DNA of 64,000 nucleotides from Rhabditoides inermis (lineage: Eukaryota > Nematoda > Chromadorea > Rhabditida > Rhabditidae), in NCBI GenBank assembly GCA_963966185.1, contig CAWZYM010000070.1, positions 1 to 64,000 on the forward strand, in the 5' to 3' direction. The translations under genes were made by a program, and so were the position numbers. Below are positions 1-12,132 of the stretch, one piece after another. The first letter of the stretch is position 1. Each line of letters starts with the position of its first letter. Under the pieces are notes generated by a model. That model was not told the DNA's origin. It saw only the letters and a list, made by a program, of their open reading frames with translations, and made no database searches.

Positions 1-18
1 AGAAGGAGGAGGACGAGA

Positions 19-89
<71 letters not shown>

Positions 90-155
90 AAAAAGAGAGA
101 GAGAGAGAGAAGAAAGAGAGAAAGAGAGAAAGAGAAGAGAAAGAGATTTGTTGAG

Positions 156-652
156 CCGGCAGCGGTGAGATCATCGAAATCCCCTCCAACGGCCGCAACC
201 TTTGCATTCTCATCTTCACCCAGGTGTTGTGTTTGCACCTGTACTTTGTACTCTGTGTTCTGGTCAGGTCGATGCGCAGAACATAGTGAGCGGCTCGGCA
301 CTGGTGAAGCTTGTCAAGGGAGTCAAGTCGTCGGTCAGCATAGCGTCTATCTTCCCTTATTAGCACCTCTTGTAATATAATGATAAATCATTAGTTAGAA
401 CTATTCCCTAATTCATAGATACATTTCGTGTAACTTTTTTTGCACTCAGAAGCCTTCGATTCTGCTGACAGAAGTCTACCTTCCCCTCTGGGAGACCACC
501 GCATCTATTGCCAGCAACATCGCCAAGACCATCAAGGTATCGAGTATCGATCGGTATTGGTTTATCGATTGCTATTAGAACTCTTTTGACGCATCGGACA
601 CGCTATTCTACCGAGATGGCTTTGGAGATTTGGGTAGGAGAGCGATAGAGAG

Positions 653-693
<41 letters not shown>

Positions 694-2121
694 GGGGGAA
701 GGTTTTAGCGATGGACGGCGGCGAGGCTTCCTCTGATGTGACTCCTCGCACTACCACCAACATCCAGCACGCTGACTGCATTGAGATCAAGCACGCCCCG
801 GACGCAAAGAAAAGGTACCGCCTATTGTAGCCACGCCCTCTGCAGCCACGCCCCTTGTAGCCCCGCCCTCGCGGCTCCCCTCGCTCCCTCTCCGACGATG
901 CGCCTCGCGTCTGCTCCATTCCTCCTGCTAGTGTGGGACGAAGTCAGGGAGATGCCCTTCTACCTGGGTGGGTAGAGAGAGAGAGAGGAAGAGAGGGAGA
1001 GAGAGAGGAAGAGAAGGAGAGAGAGAGGAAGAGAGGGAGAGGAAGAGAGAGAGAGAGGAAGAGAAGGAGAGAGAGGAAGAGAGGGAGAGAGAGAGGAAGA
1101 GAGGGAGAGGAAGAGAGGAAGAGAGGGAGGAAGAGAAGGAGAGAGAGAGGAAGAGAAGGAGAGAGAGAGGAAGAGAGGGAGAGGAAGAGAGGAAGAGAGG
1201 GAGGAAGAGAAGGAGAGAGAGAGGAAGAGAGGGAGAGGAAGAGAGGAAGAGAGGGAGGAAGAGAAGGAGAGAGAGAGGAAGAGAAGGAGAGAGAGAGGAA
1301 GAGAGGGAGAGGAAGAGAGGGAGAGAGAGAGGAAGAGAAGGAGAGAGAGGAAGAGAGAGAGAGGGGGAGGGAGAGGGGGAGGGAGAGGAAGAGAGGGAGA
1401 GAGAGGAAGAGAGGGAGAGAGAGAGGAAGAGAAGGAGAGAGAGGAAGAGAGGGAGAGAGAGGAAGAGAGGGAGAGAGAGAGAGAGGAAGAGAGGAGAGAG
1501 AGGAAGAGAGGGAGAGAGAGAGGAAGAGAAGGAGAGAGAGGAAGAGAGGGAGAGAGAGGAAGAGAGGGAGAGAGAGAGGAAGAGAAGGAGAGAGAGGAAG
1601 AGAGGGAGAGAGAGAGGAAGAGAAGGAGAGAGAGGAAGAGAGGGAGAGAGAGGAAGAGAGGGAGAGAGAGAGGAAGAGAAGGAGAGAGAGGAAGAGAGGG
1701 AGAGAGAGAGGAAGAGAAGGAGAGAGAGGAAGAAGAGGAGAGAGAGAGAGGAAGAGAGGGAGAGAGAGAGAGGAAGAGAGGGAGAGAGAGAGAGGAAGAG
1801 AGGGAGAGAGAGAGGGGAAGAGAGGAGAGAGGGAGAGAGAGAGAGGAAGAGAGGGAGAGAGAGAGAGGAAGAGAGGGAGAGAGAGAGAGGAAGAGAGGGA
1901 GAGAGAGAGAGGAAGAGAGGGAGAGAGAGAGAGAAAGATAGGGAGAGAGAGGAAGAGAGAGAGAGGGGGAGGGAGAGGGGGAGATGGTAATATCAGCGCG
2001 TATCGCGGAGCCGCTTCGTGCCAAGCAGGTGCGGGAGGAGAAGGAGAAGGAGAAGAAAGAGAAGGAGGACAACTCTCTCAGGGCAAAGGTCGACAAGAAA
2101 CACTGGTGCTGCGTTCTGTAG
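156..2121 (+). CDS. Unrecognised multi-exon gene with lysine-rich C-terminus
   Basis: I do not recognise this gene. Short coding stretches on the + strand join through GT-AG junctions. One lies before a donor near 232. The next starts near 285 (VDAQNIVSGSALVKLVKG). Another begins after CACTCAG near 451 (KPSILLTEVYLPLWETT) and ends at a donor near 537. A further exon near 712-812 carries DCIEIKHAPDAKK. Next comes REMPFYL near 950-966, then a last exon from 1997 (ARIAEPLRAKQ) to a stop at 2119-2121. Phases agree across the last three junctions. The end is very charged (a run of E and K) and finishes in CCVL, which has the form of a CaaX prenylation box. The 1-kb GA array at 968-1985 sits in the last intron. 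The 5' end may lie outside the window. Exon calls are inference. Confidence 0.4.
968..1985. repeat. 1-kb polypurine GA/GGAA array
   Basis: Every base from about 970 to 1985 is a purine apart from rare exceptions. Units such as GAGAGGAAGAGAGGGA and GAGAGGAAGAGAAGGA alternate irregularly. The array lies inside an intron of the + strand gene that ends at 2121. It creates long open frames on both strands (E/R/K-rich on +, S/L/P-rich on -) that are composition artefacts. A shorter GA array fills 20-150 at the left edge and another lies at 645-695. Confidence 0.95.
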
Positions 2122-2349
2122 ACAAATCGGCGTGTTGTCATATTTTTCATCTCATTGTTAGTGTTATTATCGTCGTCAGCTGACTATATTATTCTCATTT
2201 ATTTATGTGTAACATGGTGTTGTATTTGTGCATTTAGTCAAATAAAAGCGTTTATCAATACCATTATGAAAGACACTCAATGATTGTCGCAGTAGAATCT
2301 TGGACACATATGTACAAACAATCGAAAAGATGATCTCGAAAATTAGATC

Positions 2350-2527
2350 TACGATGTCGCTGGCAGATCTCATTTGTCAGTTCAAGTGAAACTAGCCAAC
2401 TCTAGTCGATTATTATCTCGTCGGTCCTCGGACCACACCCGTCATCACACCAAAACCACCTGCCCCCACCGGGAGTCGAACTCGGATCGCGCGCCCCGCA
2501 ACCACGCCCGCTGCCACTGCGCCACGC
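2350..2527 (-). mobile_element. tRNA-derived SINE-like element abutting the astacin stop codon
   Basis: On the minus strand a pol III box A-like word (TGGCGCAGTGG, 2514-2524) is followed about 40 bases later by a box B-like word (GAGTTCGACTC, near 2472-2482). A non-tRNA tail then runs toward about 2350. The cloverleaf is not convincing as a working tRNA. The tRNA-like head begins directly after the astacin TGA at 2528-2530, so the element would provide the start of that gene's 3' UTR. Other tRNA-headed elements are at 10.2, 10.5, 34.2 and 40.9 kb. Confidence 0.55.
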
Positions 2528-2684
2528 TCAGCAGAATCCGCACGTCTTGGGACAGAGGGACACCATCATGGCGTATATGGTGGGCGAGCGACAGCGGTCC
2601 TGTGTCCACCAACACACTGTGATCTTGTCCTCACAGCCTGAACACACGTACATATTACTCAATTGGGGAAAGAATAGGGAGACT

Positions 2685-2729
<45 letters not shown>

Positions 2730-3848
2730 CTACTATAAAAATGAAGACGCAGAGAGGGAGAAAATAAGAGAAATGGTGACTGACGTGACATGGGCTTGAT
2801 AGAGTTCTGATGGTACTCCTCAATGTATTTGTTATTGAGCGGAAGTTGGGGCCGCAACTCTCTCGCAGTGGGCGTGTAGGATGGAACGCTCTGCGCACAA
2901 TCAATTAATCAATAATAAATCAATAATCAAGTGGCTACCTGTGCCCTGGCAAATGGTGCTCCTCCAATAATGTCAGGCTTTCGAGCGGGGCAATTGTACA
3001 TCCTATTGATCTTTGCTAGATCAACTTCCGAGAAGTCCTTTGCATTTCCGATGGTGGCGGCTAAACCTGCAATGTTGACGATACGGTCAGGGGGCGGGGT
3101 TAGTAGGGGAGGAGTTAGGGCACTCATTCGGTTATGATCACGCCACTCTGTTAGTCTAGGGTCTAGGGGTCTATCGCATGCGATATACCTTCTCTCTCTT
3201 CCTCTGCTGCAAACATACAGGGTTAGGGACTATGGAACGTATTTGTTAACCTCTGACCCCTGACATCAATGCAACTATCTAACTATTCCTCAATATATTA
3301 TAAATTCACATCAATATAACCAACCTGCTTCAGAACACAAACAGCTTGATAAACATTATCCTATACCACCATACCTTTCTTCTTAGGCAGCATAGTGGGA
3401 AAGCCGTTCTTGGAAAATGCAAGACTGTCGTAGTGAAGGATGCTCTGAAAAACGAACAAACAAATAAACAAACAAGTAAATTGTAAATAAGCGGTAAACA
3501 AGTAAACCGTGCCTTGTAATCATACGGCTGTCCGTAGTAGGATGTCTTCGAGAGATCGACCTTTCCGAATTGATCGAGAGCTCCTAAACGTGCATCTTAC
3601 AATGTATTGTTACTATAAGAATGAAATAACAAAAGATGTTTTTTCATTCAGACAGACTAGTCTCTAGGAAAGCCAAGGTTGCAGAAATAGATACATGGAC
3701 CATGGACTGTTTTTACAACGTGCGATGAGCAAGCAGTTGGTTTTTGACACATCTCCTGTTTCAAAGATCCGGATATCTGTCCTTCATATAAATAAATCCG
3801 TACATATTCGTACCCGCCGACTGTACCGACTCGCTTTCCCTATCATTG

Positions 3849-3907
<59 letters not shown>

Positions 3908-4241
3908 TTCTCTTTCTCTACGCCTGCCGGGGCACCCCATCCGGTTCCTCTATCGAAAACGAAAGCCAATTGCGCAATCGTCATCCAATTACTGTGCCAT
4001 CAATCAATCAACATACGCACAGCACACAACAGCCAGTACGATCCGGTATGATACTCAGGCAGGACGGCTCGGGATATGCAACACACATGCAAAAAGCGAA
4101 CTGCGCCTATCGAGATTCGCGGAAACAGAATAGCAAAACAACATCGAATCCGGTTCGTGGCTGAACGAATTCGGATTTCGGATGCGCTGTGGCAGACAGC
4201 CTTGAAACAAACACAGCCGGGCAAGAGACAAGGGAGAGAGA

Positions 4242-4290
<49 letters not shown>

Positions 4291-5381
4291 TGTGACTTAC
4301 CTCGATCGATGTTCTGCCAAATGATGTCGATGAAGTTGTCGCGGTCCCAGCGCTCTGCAAGGGGTACGAACAGTACGATGGCCGGCTTGGTGCGGTACGT
4401 ACGTACCGTGTTCGTGGTAGAATCCGACTACGTGCATCATCTCGTGGATGATCGTCGCGTATTCCAGACAGCCGTTGTCCAGAGACAACACCTCAATAAC
4501 ACATTCAATCCACAGTCTCTTTTCACACATACGCAGAATACTTGGAGAAAGAAAATAGAATGAGAAAACGAATAAATGTTGAAAACTCACCTGTACACCG
4601 GAAGTGCGTCCGACCTCGGAGAAGCAACTGAACATAATCTTACAAAATATATGAAGGGGAAAACGTACCCGTCGACCTTTCCTATGAACAGATAGTCAGA
4701 TTCGCCGCCGCTTCGGGGTACGAAGCGCACACATGTCTTGTCGTGGTACTGCAAACAGACACTTCATCAACACCACCAACACACTTGTAAAAATTGTAAA
4801 ATAGGATTGATTTGTAGAATGTTGGTGATCACCGTCAGCATTTACATGCATTGTGGTTTATGGATGAGACAATCACTATAGAAGTGTGATAAAATGAAGT
4901 GCGTACTTACCTGTTTTACTGCCCTCGCGAGCAGTGCCCTTTCATGGGTGGTGTAGTGAGGGGATATGGCATAGGGAATGCGGGCTCCAGGCCACAGCTT
5001 AGCCGCCCGAGAGACCCCGTTGCGACGGAATCGCCTGAGGGAGAAACACAATAGCACACTCTATACTCTATGTAATTATTAAATTTTCACAGGTTCATGG
5101 CGGTGAAACCGCGTGAATAATAAATAATCAGTTTAGGGGACTCTCACCGTCTGCTGGCCCAGGGTCCGCGGATGTCTGTGCGATGCCCGTTGACGTCTTC
5201 GACTGGCGAGTGGTCTCGGAAGATCTCCTCTGGAAATGCAAAAGATAAGAGGAAACACAGGAAGACAACGAAGAGAATATTGTACGACCTTTTGTGAGGA
5301 GTTGTGCGTTTTTGAAATCGTCTTCCGAGAGCGCTTCGCCTTGGTTGGGAAGGGAAGACAAAGCGACTCCTGCAGAGGTGT

Positions 5382-5429
<48 letters not shown>

Positions 5430-5469
5430 CTGCCATAGTCGCTAGGATTATCACCCTAGCCGCAGACAT
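2528..5469 (-). CDS. Astacin-family zinc metalloprotease with C-terminal ShKT domain (NAS type)
   Basis: A secreted zinc endopeptidase of family M12A. Exon 1 (5430-5469) starts MSAARVIILATMAG; with exon 2 (5289-5369) it gives a signal-peptide-like N-terminus. A propeptide follows, then the mature start (RNGVSRAAKLWPGARIPYAI, about 4915-5030). Later exons carry YHDKTCVRFVPRSGGESDYL (about 4680-4748) and CFSEVGRTSGVQ. The zinc motif HEMMHVVGFYHEH lies near 4410-4450 and joins across a small intron to ERWDRDNFIDIIWQNIDRG, giving the full HExxHxxGFxHExxRxDRD signature. The Met-turn region reads SILHYDSLAFSKNG (about 3375-3445), with Leu in place of the usual Met. The catalytic domain ends INRMYNC (about 2935-3090). 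The final exon is a six-cysteine ShKT domain ending CPKTCGFC. Introns contain GA/CT arrays at 3849-3922, 4213-4289 and 5386-5428. Family identity is firm; which NAS paralogue it is cannot be said. Confidence 0.92.
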
Positions 5470-7562
5470 TGCTCCGCGGCTGAAACAACCACTATGACTA
5501 TCACAATTCACAAAGTACTCGTGATAACATCAGTACTATACGTTTGCACTGATAAAGGGTTTAGAGTTAGAAACAGCTGATAAAGACGAGCTCAGCTGAT
5601 CGATCAGCTGATCTTGTAGTGAATGCGAATGTGCCACAGGCAATGGCAGTGAGAGAGTGGTGAGAGGGTGTGAAATGTGGCGAATGGCAGCGTGAGAAAC
5701 AGACCGGTTCACTGTAGAGAAAGAGAGGGCAGTTCACCTTGCCACATCCACATTATCAACCATCTCAAATCCTCCACTACCTACTTGATCTTTTCGATAT
5801 TACGTAATTTCCACAAATGTATCACGATACGAAACCGTAAATCGTCTCCATTGTTGCAGTATAATCCCGAAAATCGTAATGATTGTGGTGGGGGTTTTGG
5901 CAGTGGAGAGAAGTGGGAAGACGGATGGAATGATATCTGAATGTGAGACGAGCGGCGAAGGGCATTCAGAGGACAGAAAGACGTCCCGAGACAAAATAGC
6001 CACAACCACAACAACAATAAGACTCGCTCGCGCCGCGATTCGAGAGTTTGTGCGCCTGTCTCCCGAGAAACCCGCTCCATCATGGATAGTATACTACTAC
6101 TACTGGAACAGCGTGTGAGGGAGGGAGGGAGGGAGGGAGGGAGGGAGGGAGGGAGGGAGGGGGGGGGGAGGGGATTGGAAGACCGAGGTTAGCCACTGCC
6201 ACTGCTACGCGGATGCGGGGATGCAATGCATATGACCATGTGTCAGACCCTGTTTCCACCGGAATCGGAATCGAGTAGAACGAAATAGGAATAGCTATGC
6301 AAATATTACACCGCGCAACAACCATCCACAAAAATACTCGGGGGTAAACATAGATGTGAGGGAGAGAGAGGGAGAGAGAGGGAAGGAGAGAGGGAGGGAG
6401 AGAGAGGGAGGGAGGGGAGGGAGGGAGAGAGAGGGAGGGAGGGAGAGAGGGAGGGGAGGGAGAGAGTGTGTCAAAACACGCGCGACAAGTGGCGACGGCC
6501 CGCGGTGTGGGATAATGAGAGAGAACACGCTAACATGGATTGGATAAGCTGATTCTATCGATCTCACTGGCGAGAGAGATGGCAATAGACACATTGCGCA
6601 ACTACCGGATCTGCCAGCCCTCGGAAGATATCCCTTGATCAGCTGATCGAAAAGGAGAAGAACAGCTGATCGGAGGCATTTCGAACTCCTCATCACACCT
6701 CATCAGCGGATCGCGCGAATCGTTCCAATCCACACGAATCAGGTTGTTGCGTCGATCTCACTCCTTTCTCTGCGCTCTCTCCGGGATTAGCTGCTCTCTC
6801 GCCGCCCTCTCTCTCTCTCACACACCCTCTCTCACTCTAGCCACGCGATAGAACCCGAATTGTGCTTTTGTTGGGAAAAACGACATAGAGAAATGATGGG
6901 AATACGAAATGGGCGCGAACCTGTGGGGTGTTGGTATTAAAGGGCAGGAAGAGAGAGAGAGAGAGAGATAGGGAGGGAGAGAGAGGGAGAGAGAGGGAGA
7001 GAGAGAGAGGGAGAGAGGGAGAGAGGGAGAGAGAGGCACAAGTCTCAAGAGGTGGGAACAATGCCTCTCATGGGCGCTCCGGGGCCTGCTCCGAGGGAAG
7101 CGGGCAGGAGGAGGAGAATGAGCAGTGTGAAATGGATCCGATCGGGTCATCTCTCACTGAGCGCATGCTATGCAAGCTGAAACCGATCCCCTCCCCTTCT
7201 CTCTCTCTCTCTGCATTGTGCTCCCTCGCACCTGCATTGAAAAAGCGTCTCCTATCTTCCACTCACCTCTCTTCTCACAACAAAACACCTCCTATTTGGA
7301 ACCTACCCTCACTCGAATCGGCTAGTATCACATTGCACAACGCAAACATCAAAGGGTTAAAATACATTTATAGTGTAAACTCACATATATGCACACGGCA
7401 TAACTTCAAAAGTGGGGCGAGTAAAAGGTGTTAGATGTAGATACACGGATGGCATTTGAGATTCGAGTGGGGGCCGGAATATGGCACGAGAGAGCAGCGG
7501 AAACACAGAGAGAGAGACACTCGGGGCAATTCGAACAGCACATAGACACAACGGAAGGCGAC
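5470..7562. other. Intergenic region with GGGA/GA arrays, no supported gene
   Basis: This is the upstream side of the astacin gene and the downstream side of the RILP-like gene, both on the minus strand. It holds a (GGGA)n array at about 6115-6172, a GA/GGGA array at 6355-6467 and another at 6948-7036. Several TGATCAGCTGATC-like words occur near 5590-5615 and 6636-6672. I see no open frame with family resemblance or splice structure. Confidence 0.6.
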
Positions 7563-7954
7563 TCATTCGCGGCGCACCACTCGCGGACTGCTGGCGGCGG
7601 ACGCGACTCGCGATGCGCGACGCGGCGACTCCGGCGAGTCGCGCGCCGAACCACCCAGGTCCTTGAAGAACTTGAAGAAGCGACGCACGCCGGCGTCCTT
7701 CCTCTCATACTTCCAGGGATACAGCTTCTCCTCGGGTTCCTTCGGCATAGGACCGTAGACAGGTAGGTCCTCCGAGTCTGCGCACTCCTCACCAGCCTCC
7801 TCCGCCTCTGACACGTTCAGGGAGAGCCCCTCACTGGAAGAGAGAGAGGGTGAGAGAGGGAGAGAGGGAAAGAGGGAGAGAGGGAGAGAGGGAGAGAGGG
7901 AGAGAGGGAGAGAGGGAGAGAGGGAGAGAGGGTGTGTGTCTCTGTGGGTGTGTA

Positions 7955-8008
<54 letters not shown>

Positions 8009-8219
8009 AGAGAGCCCCATACCATTCCCTGGGACCGCCTGGTCGGATAGAATCGAGCTCCTCTTCCAATTCCATCACTCGACCTTTGAGCACGTTCTTC
8101 TCCTGGAAGAGGAAGGATGACGAGAGGGAGAGAGAGGGAGAGAGAGGGAGAGAGAGGGAGAGAGAGGGAGAGAGAGGGAGAGAGAGGGAGAGAGAGAGGG
8201 AGAAAGAGAGGAAACGAGA

Positions 8220-8262
<43 letters not shown>

Positions 8263-8757
8263 AGAGAGATCTGCACCTGCAGCACTTCCCGCAACTCAGC
8301 AAGAGTGAATCGTGGCTCATCGTCGCTCTGAAATACCAAACATGAATCAGAAGATTACGAAACAGACGCTTGTAGTAATGTTGTCACAGGGTGAACTGTT
8401 CCGTTCCCAAGCATTGAAAAATAGTTTCCACGCGCTCAACCCCCATCATAATTTCATAATATAAACGAAGACTGAACACAGTGTTTCCTCTTTTACAATA
8501 CAAATATTCATTTCTGTATATATGCCATAAGAACGTGCGAAGAAAAAGTCCATGGATTCAAATAACGCACGTGTTTTGCCTCCCTCAGATCCATGCATGT
8601 TCTGTTTGTATCGGAGAGCAGTGCCTGCAGCTTGATGTTCTCCTCCTCAGTCCGCTCCAACCTACAAACACACACTCATTCGGATGCTCCTGCTCCTCCG
8701 CTACCGTAACCTGCATATACGATGGACATATTATAGAGCACTTCTCCTACTACTTCT

Positions 8758-8788
<31 letters not shown>

Positions 8789-8789
8789 G

Positions 8790-8836
<47 letters not shown>

Positions 8837-11324
8837 CCTCCCTCACCTCTTGACCAGTTCTATCTTCTCCTCTACAATCATCCTCCCCTGCTTCTGGAGG
8901 GATCCATTCTTCCTCAGCAACTCCTCGTTCTGTCGGATCAGCTTCTCGATGTTGTTCGTCAGCTAGAGAGAGGTTGTGAGAAAGAGAGACAGATGGAGAA
9001 AGAGGGACCACCCACGTTGTCGACCTCGCACGAGTAGTGGTGCACGTCCTTCTGCAGCTGCTTCATCTCTTCCTTCTGTTTGTGAGCTGTTTCCTTCAGT
9101 TCGAACATCGCCTTTATGTCCTCTTCTCGGACTGCAATCAGAACATTGTGCAATCATTACATGTGAGGTGAACAGATCTTTCTGTCCATACAGATTCGGA
9201 CGTCGTCAACGTCAGATCACACTAAAGATCATTTGTGTTTAGGAAAAAAACGAAGCTACACTTCTTGGATCTTTGATAATGAAGACCTGGTCAAAATAAT
9301 AATGTAAACCGTGTCAATATAAACGTTGAACTGAAATAATCAAAGCATGACGTACCAGTATTTGTAGTGGGACTGTCGATGTGTTGTGGGATGGAGGAGA
9401 CAGTGTTGGACAGGGAACGGTTCTCCGACATGAGCGACTGAAAGAGTCTCTCCCTCCCTCTCTCCCTCCTTCCTTCCCTCCCTCCTTCCTTCCCTCTCTC
9501 CCTCCTTCCCTCCCTCCCTCCCTCCCTCCCTCCCTCCCTCCCTCCCTCCCTCCCTCCCTCCCTCCCTCCTTCCCTCCCTCTCTGCCTACCTTGACCATCT
9601 GTCGCAGCTCGTCGATCTCCTTCCTGTAGTTCTCCTCGCACTGTTCCAATTCCTCGTCGAACTTTATCCTGTCCTGCATTTTCGCGTGCTTTTCCGATTC
9701 CAACCTAGAATTAGTACCTACATATACTTTCTTTCTTTCTTCTCATTTATATAGCATTTTGTTCTCTTCACTGTTTCATTCAATTACAGCTTTCAGTTTA
9801 TTTTGAAACAATGTAACGATAACTACTGACGAAGAGAGTGAGTAATACAAATGGTTGTGATGTGTGACCTGTCGACAGTCTTCCTCAGCTCTATCACTTC
9901 CTCGTTGTCCCTCTCGTTTCCATTCGCCATCGCCTCTAGCGTCTCCAACGCCGAAATCACCTGGAACAAAATGGACTTCATTGTGGGATTTTTATACAAT
10001 GAATGATTATTATCATTATTCATTAATTCTCATTTCGTCTGCGTATTGTGTCATTAGATGTCATTAAATCTAAATAAAGTTCCCGCCAATTCTCCAGTTC
10101 AAATAAAATTGGCAAAAATTTGAAAAGACCCACCATCTCCCCCATGGGGGAACAGACCACGAACGGGTGGTACGGTAACTAAGAGCACAGTCAAATTTGA
10201 AAGAAAGTAAAACACAAGCGGTAGCAGGACTCGAACCTGCGACAGAGCGCAGTACGCAGATTGCTAGGTTAACAGCTAACCGACTGCGCCATTGAGGACG
10301 TGGCATGATCCTTTCATTGAGCGATGATCTACTGCGCGCTTTCGGTTTTTGTAAAGAAAAGTAGACAAAAATGAGACACAAGCATGAGAGACGATTTGAT
10401 TGTTTTCGAAAACATACGTTTCAGCTGAAAATGAATGGTTTTCCTTCGCACAGTCAGTCTTTGATTGATCGCAAATCAACTAGATGTCTCAATACTAGCA
10501 AATTGCACTCATCGTCTCTATGGCGCAACCGGTAAGAGATTCGCCTAGCAATCTGTTCGGGTGGTTTAGCGGGTTCGAATCCTCTCTACGTCAGGTGTTT
10601 TGCTGAAACCTTGCTACCGTAGCAATGTGCCTGCGAATCATAACCTGTGTAAATTCAGTCAATCATTTGGGATTTTTGTCCACTTTAAGCCCGCACCATT
10701 CGTGCGCAAAGGCGATTTTTCACCGGTCGCGCGCAAGCAGCGCAATTCGGAATATACGAAAGCAATCCTTGATCGATGTCCTAGTCAACCAACATGATCC
10801 AAATCTCGTAAATTGTTGCCACAGCGTATACAATATGCTTGCGCACAAATTATGTTCCTGGAGAATTGGAGAGGACTTTAGTCAGCTACATTCTTTTGTT
10901 CATAGTTAGCTCATTGCGCGTTCTCATCTGTCTTTCCTCCACTATGGCTAATCCCTCCAATCACTCACACAACAACTCATCCCATCCATACTAAATACAC
11001 CAAATACAACGGGGTGGTCTAATTGTTCAGTGACTCACTCGCTGTCAAACAAACAAACATACTAATAAAAAAAACAGTCACGGTAAACAGAAAGAGTGAA
11101 TGATTAGAGAACTACAGCAGTGTACTCGATAGTACAGAAGAAGTCTCTACATCCTGTACGATGATAAAATAAGCGAACTGAAAAGGAGGAAGAAGAGGGG
11201 GAGATAGACAGGGACAGGTGCGTACCTTCGGCATGATTCCTCGCACGCAGTCATTCCCGTATAGCTGGATGAGCTTCTCGAAGTCCTTTCCGATCGACGC
11301 TGCGAGGTCGTAGACATCCACCAC
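7563..11324 (-). CDS. RILP-like protein (Rab-effector coiled-coil, RH1 and RH2 regions)
   Basis: Members of this family (RILP, RILPL1/2, with related regions in JIP3/4) bind dynein light intermediate chain through RH1 and phosphorylated Rab GTPases through RH2, on endolysosomal and ciliary membranes. The first recognised exon (about 11224-11324) carries DVYDLAASIGKDFEKLIQLY...MPKV, the RH1 signature. A long coiled coil follows in exons near 9880-9962, 9590-9703, 9380-9440, 9014-9135 and 8844-8963 (LTNNIEKLIRQNEELLRKNG) and 8590-8660. The RH2 region is DEPRFTLAELREVLQ (about 8270-8330) joined to EKNVLKGRVMELEEELDSIR. The last exon (7563-7833) contains YERKDAGVRRFFKFFKDL, the conserved basic end of the family, and stops at 7563-7565. 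The start codon upstream of the RH1 exon was not found. Introns hold GA, TG and GGGA arrays. A RILPL1/2-type identity fits better than JIP3, whose protein is far longer. Confidence 0.82.
7838..8012. repeat. GGGAGA array passing into (TG)n and (GA)n
   Basis: An intron of the RILP-like gene contains about ten AGAGGGAG units, then a short GTGTGT run at about 7931-7976, then (GA)n to about 8012. The three simple repeats abut without spacer. Confidence 0.9.
8118..8262. repeat. GA/GGGAGA array in RILP-like intron
   Basis: Repeated GGGAGAGA units run from 8128 to about 8205 and pass into pure (GA)n to 8262. The array is intronic, between the RH2 exon pair near 8020-8107 and 8270-8330. Confidence 0.9.
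9450..9575. repeat. (CCCT)n array in RILP-like intron
   Basis: A nearly uninterrupted run of TCCC/TTCC tetramers. Read on the gene's sense strand it is (GGGA)n. It separates the coiled-coil exon ending DELRQMVK from the exon SLMSENRSLSNTVSSIPQ. Confidence 0.9.
10212..10312 (-). mobile_element. tRNA-like sequence (SINE head or decayed tRNA)
   Basis: On the minus strand TGGCGCAGTCGGTTAGC (box A-like) and CAGGTTCGAGTCCTG (box B-like) are about 50 bases apart and share an internal word CCTAGCAATCTG with the sequence at 10.5 kb. I could not fold a proper anticodon arm, so a functional tRNA is not claimed. It lies in the long intron of the RILP-like gene. Confidence 0.45.
10512..10596 (+). mobile_element. 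tRNA-like sequence, second copy in opposite orientation
   Basis: TGGCGCAACCGGTAAGAGA (box A-like) and GCGGGTTCGAATCCTC (box B-like) lie in + orientation, with CCTAGCAATCTG between them as in the copy at 10.2 kb. The T-stem pairs poorly. This is consistent with a degenerate tRNA-derived repeat. Confidence 0.4.
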
Positions 11325-11520
11325 CTAAATACGTTTCCGTTACGTCACAGCATGATAAGTTTCAGATGTGTTTCAGAGAGTTATGGATTCTAGATATGTT
11401 GATCGGATGAGAGTAGAACCGTACATGTTTGGACATATAGAAGCTGTCACTAATGGACCTTAATTGTATTTGAAGAGCACTCGCTACTCCGTGTTTTTGC
11501 TTTTCTAAGCCTCTCTCTCC

Positions 11521-11556
<36 letters not shown>

Positions 11557-11571
11557 ATCTCTATCTCTATC

Positions 11572-11618
<47 letters not shown>

Positions 11619-12067
11619 CATCAGTATCGACGGTTGAAATGAGAGGACACAATTCCCGCCTCCGTTCTATGCATATATTTTAGCAGTCTTTTATGAAAAC
11701 ACCACACTCTATTGTCATCACAAACGCCGTCTGACAAAAATGTACGAAAACCCAGCGAGTGGGCGAAGAATTGATGACCCAACGACGCCCAAGCCTCGAC
11801 TTTGTCACCAAACGTCACACAAACATATCTGACTGCGAATTCGTAGACGGCTCAAAACGTGGCTGCCCCTTTCACTCAATGACTGCGTAGCTACCCGTCA
11901 AACCCGCACTGGGCCACTCAAATGTTATGGACTGCTGACAGGCCGCCAGTGCGCGGTCGCTATCTAATGAAAAAAGTGGTGACGAATGTCGCTGAATCTC
12001 GACATTCATCTTCCGGGGGTGCGACGCAGTCTGCATACATCAAGGGAGCAGGGCTGCCACGCAGAGA

Positions 12068-12132
<65 letters not shown>

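Noticed and set aside
933..2183. Long open frames of 340-416 codons on both strands (E/R/K-rich and S/L/P-rich)
   Set aside because: They are products of the GA array; a repeat of two bases is open in most frames. No start context, domain or splice logic supports them.
10212..10596. Functional tRNA genes at 10.2 and 10.5 kb (also 2.5, 34.2 and 40.9 kb)
   Set aside because: Box A and B words are present, but anticodon or T stems do not pair properly and several have SINE-like tails. I list them as tRNA-derived repeats.
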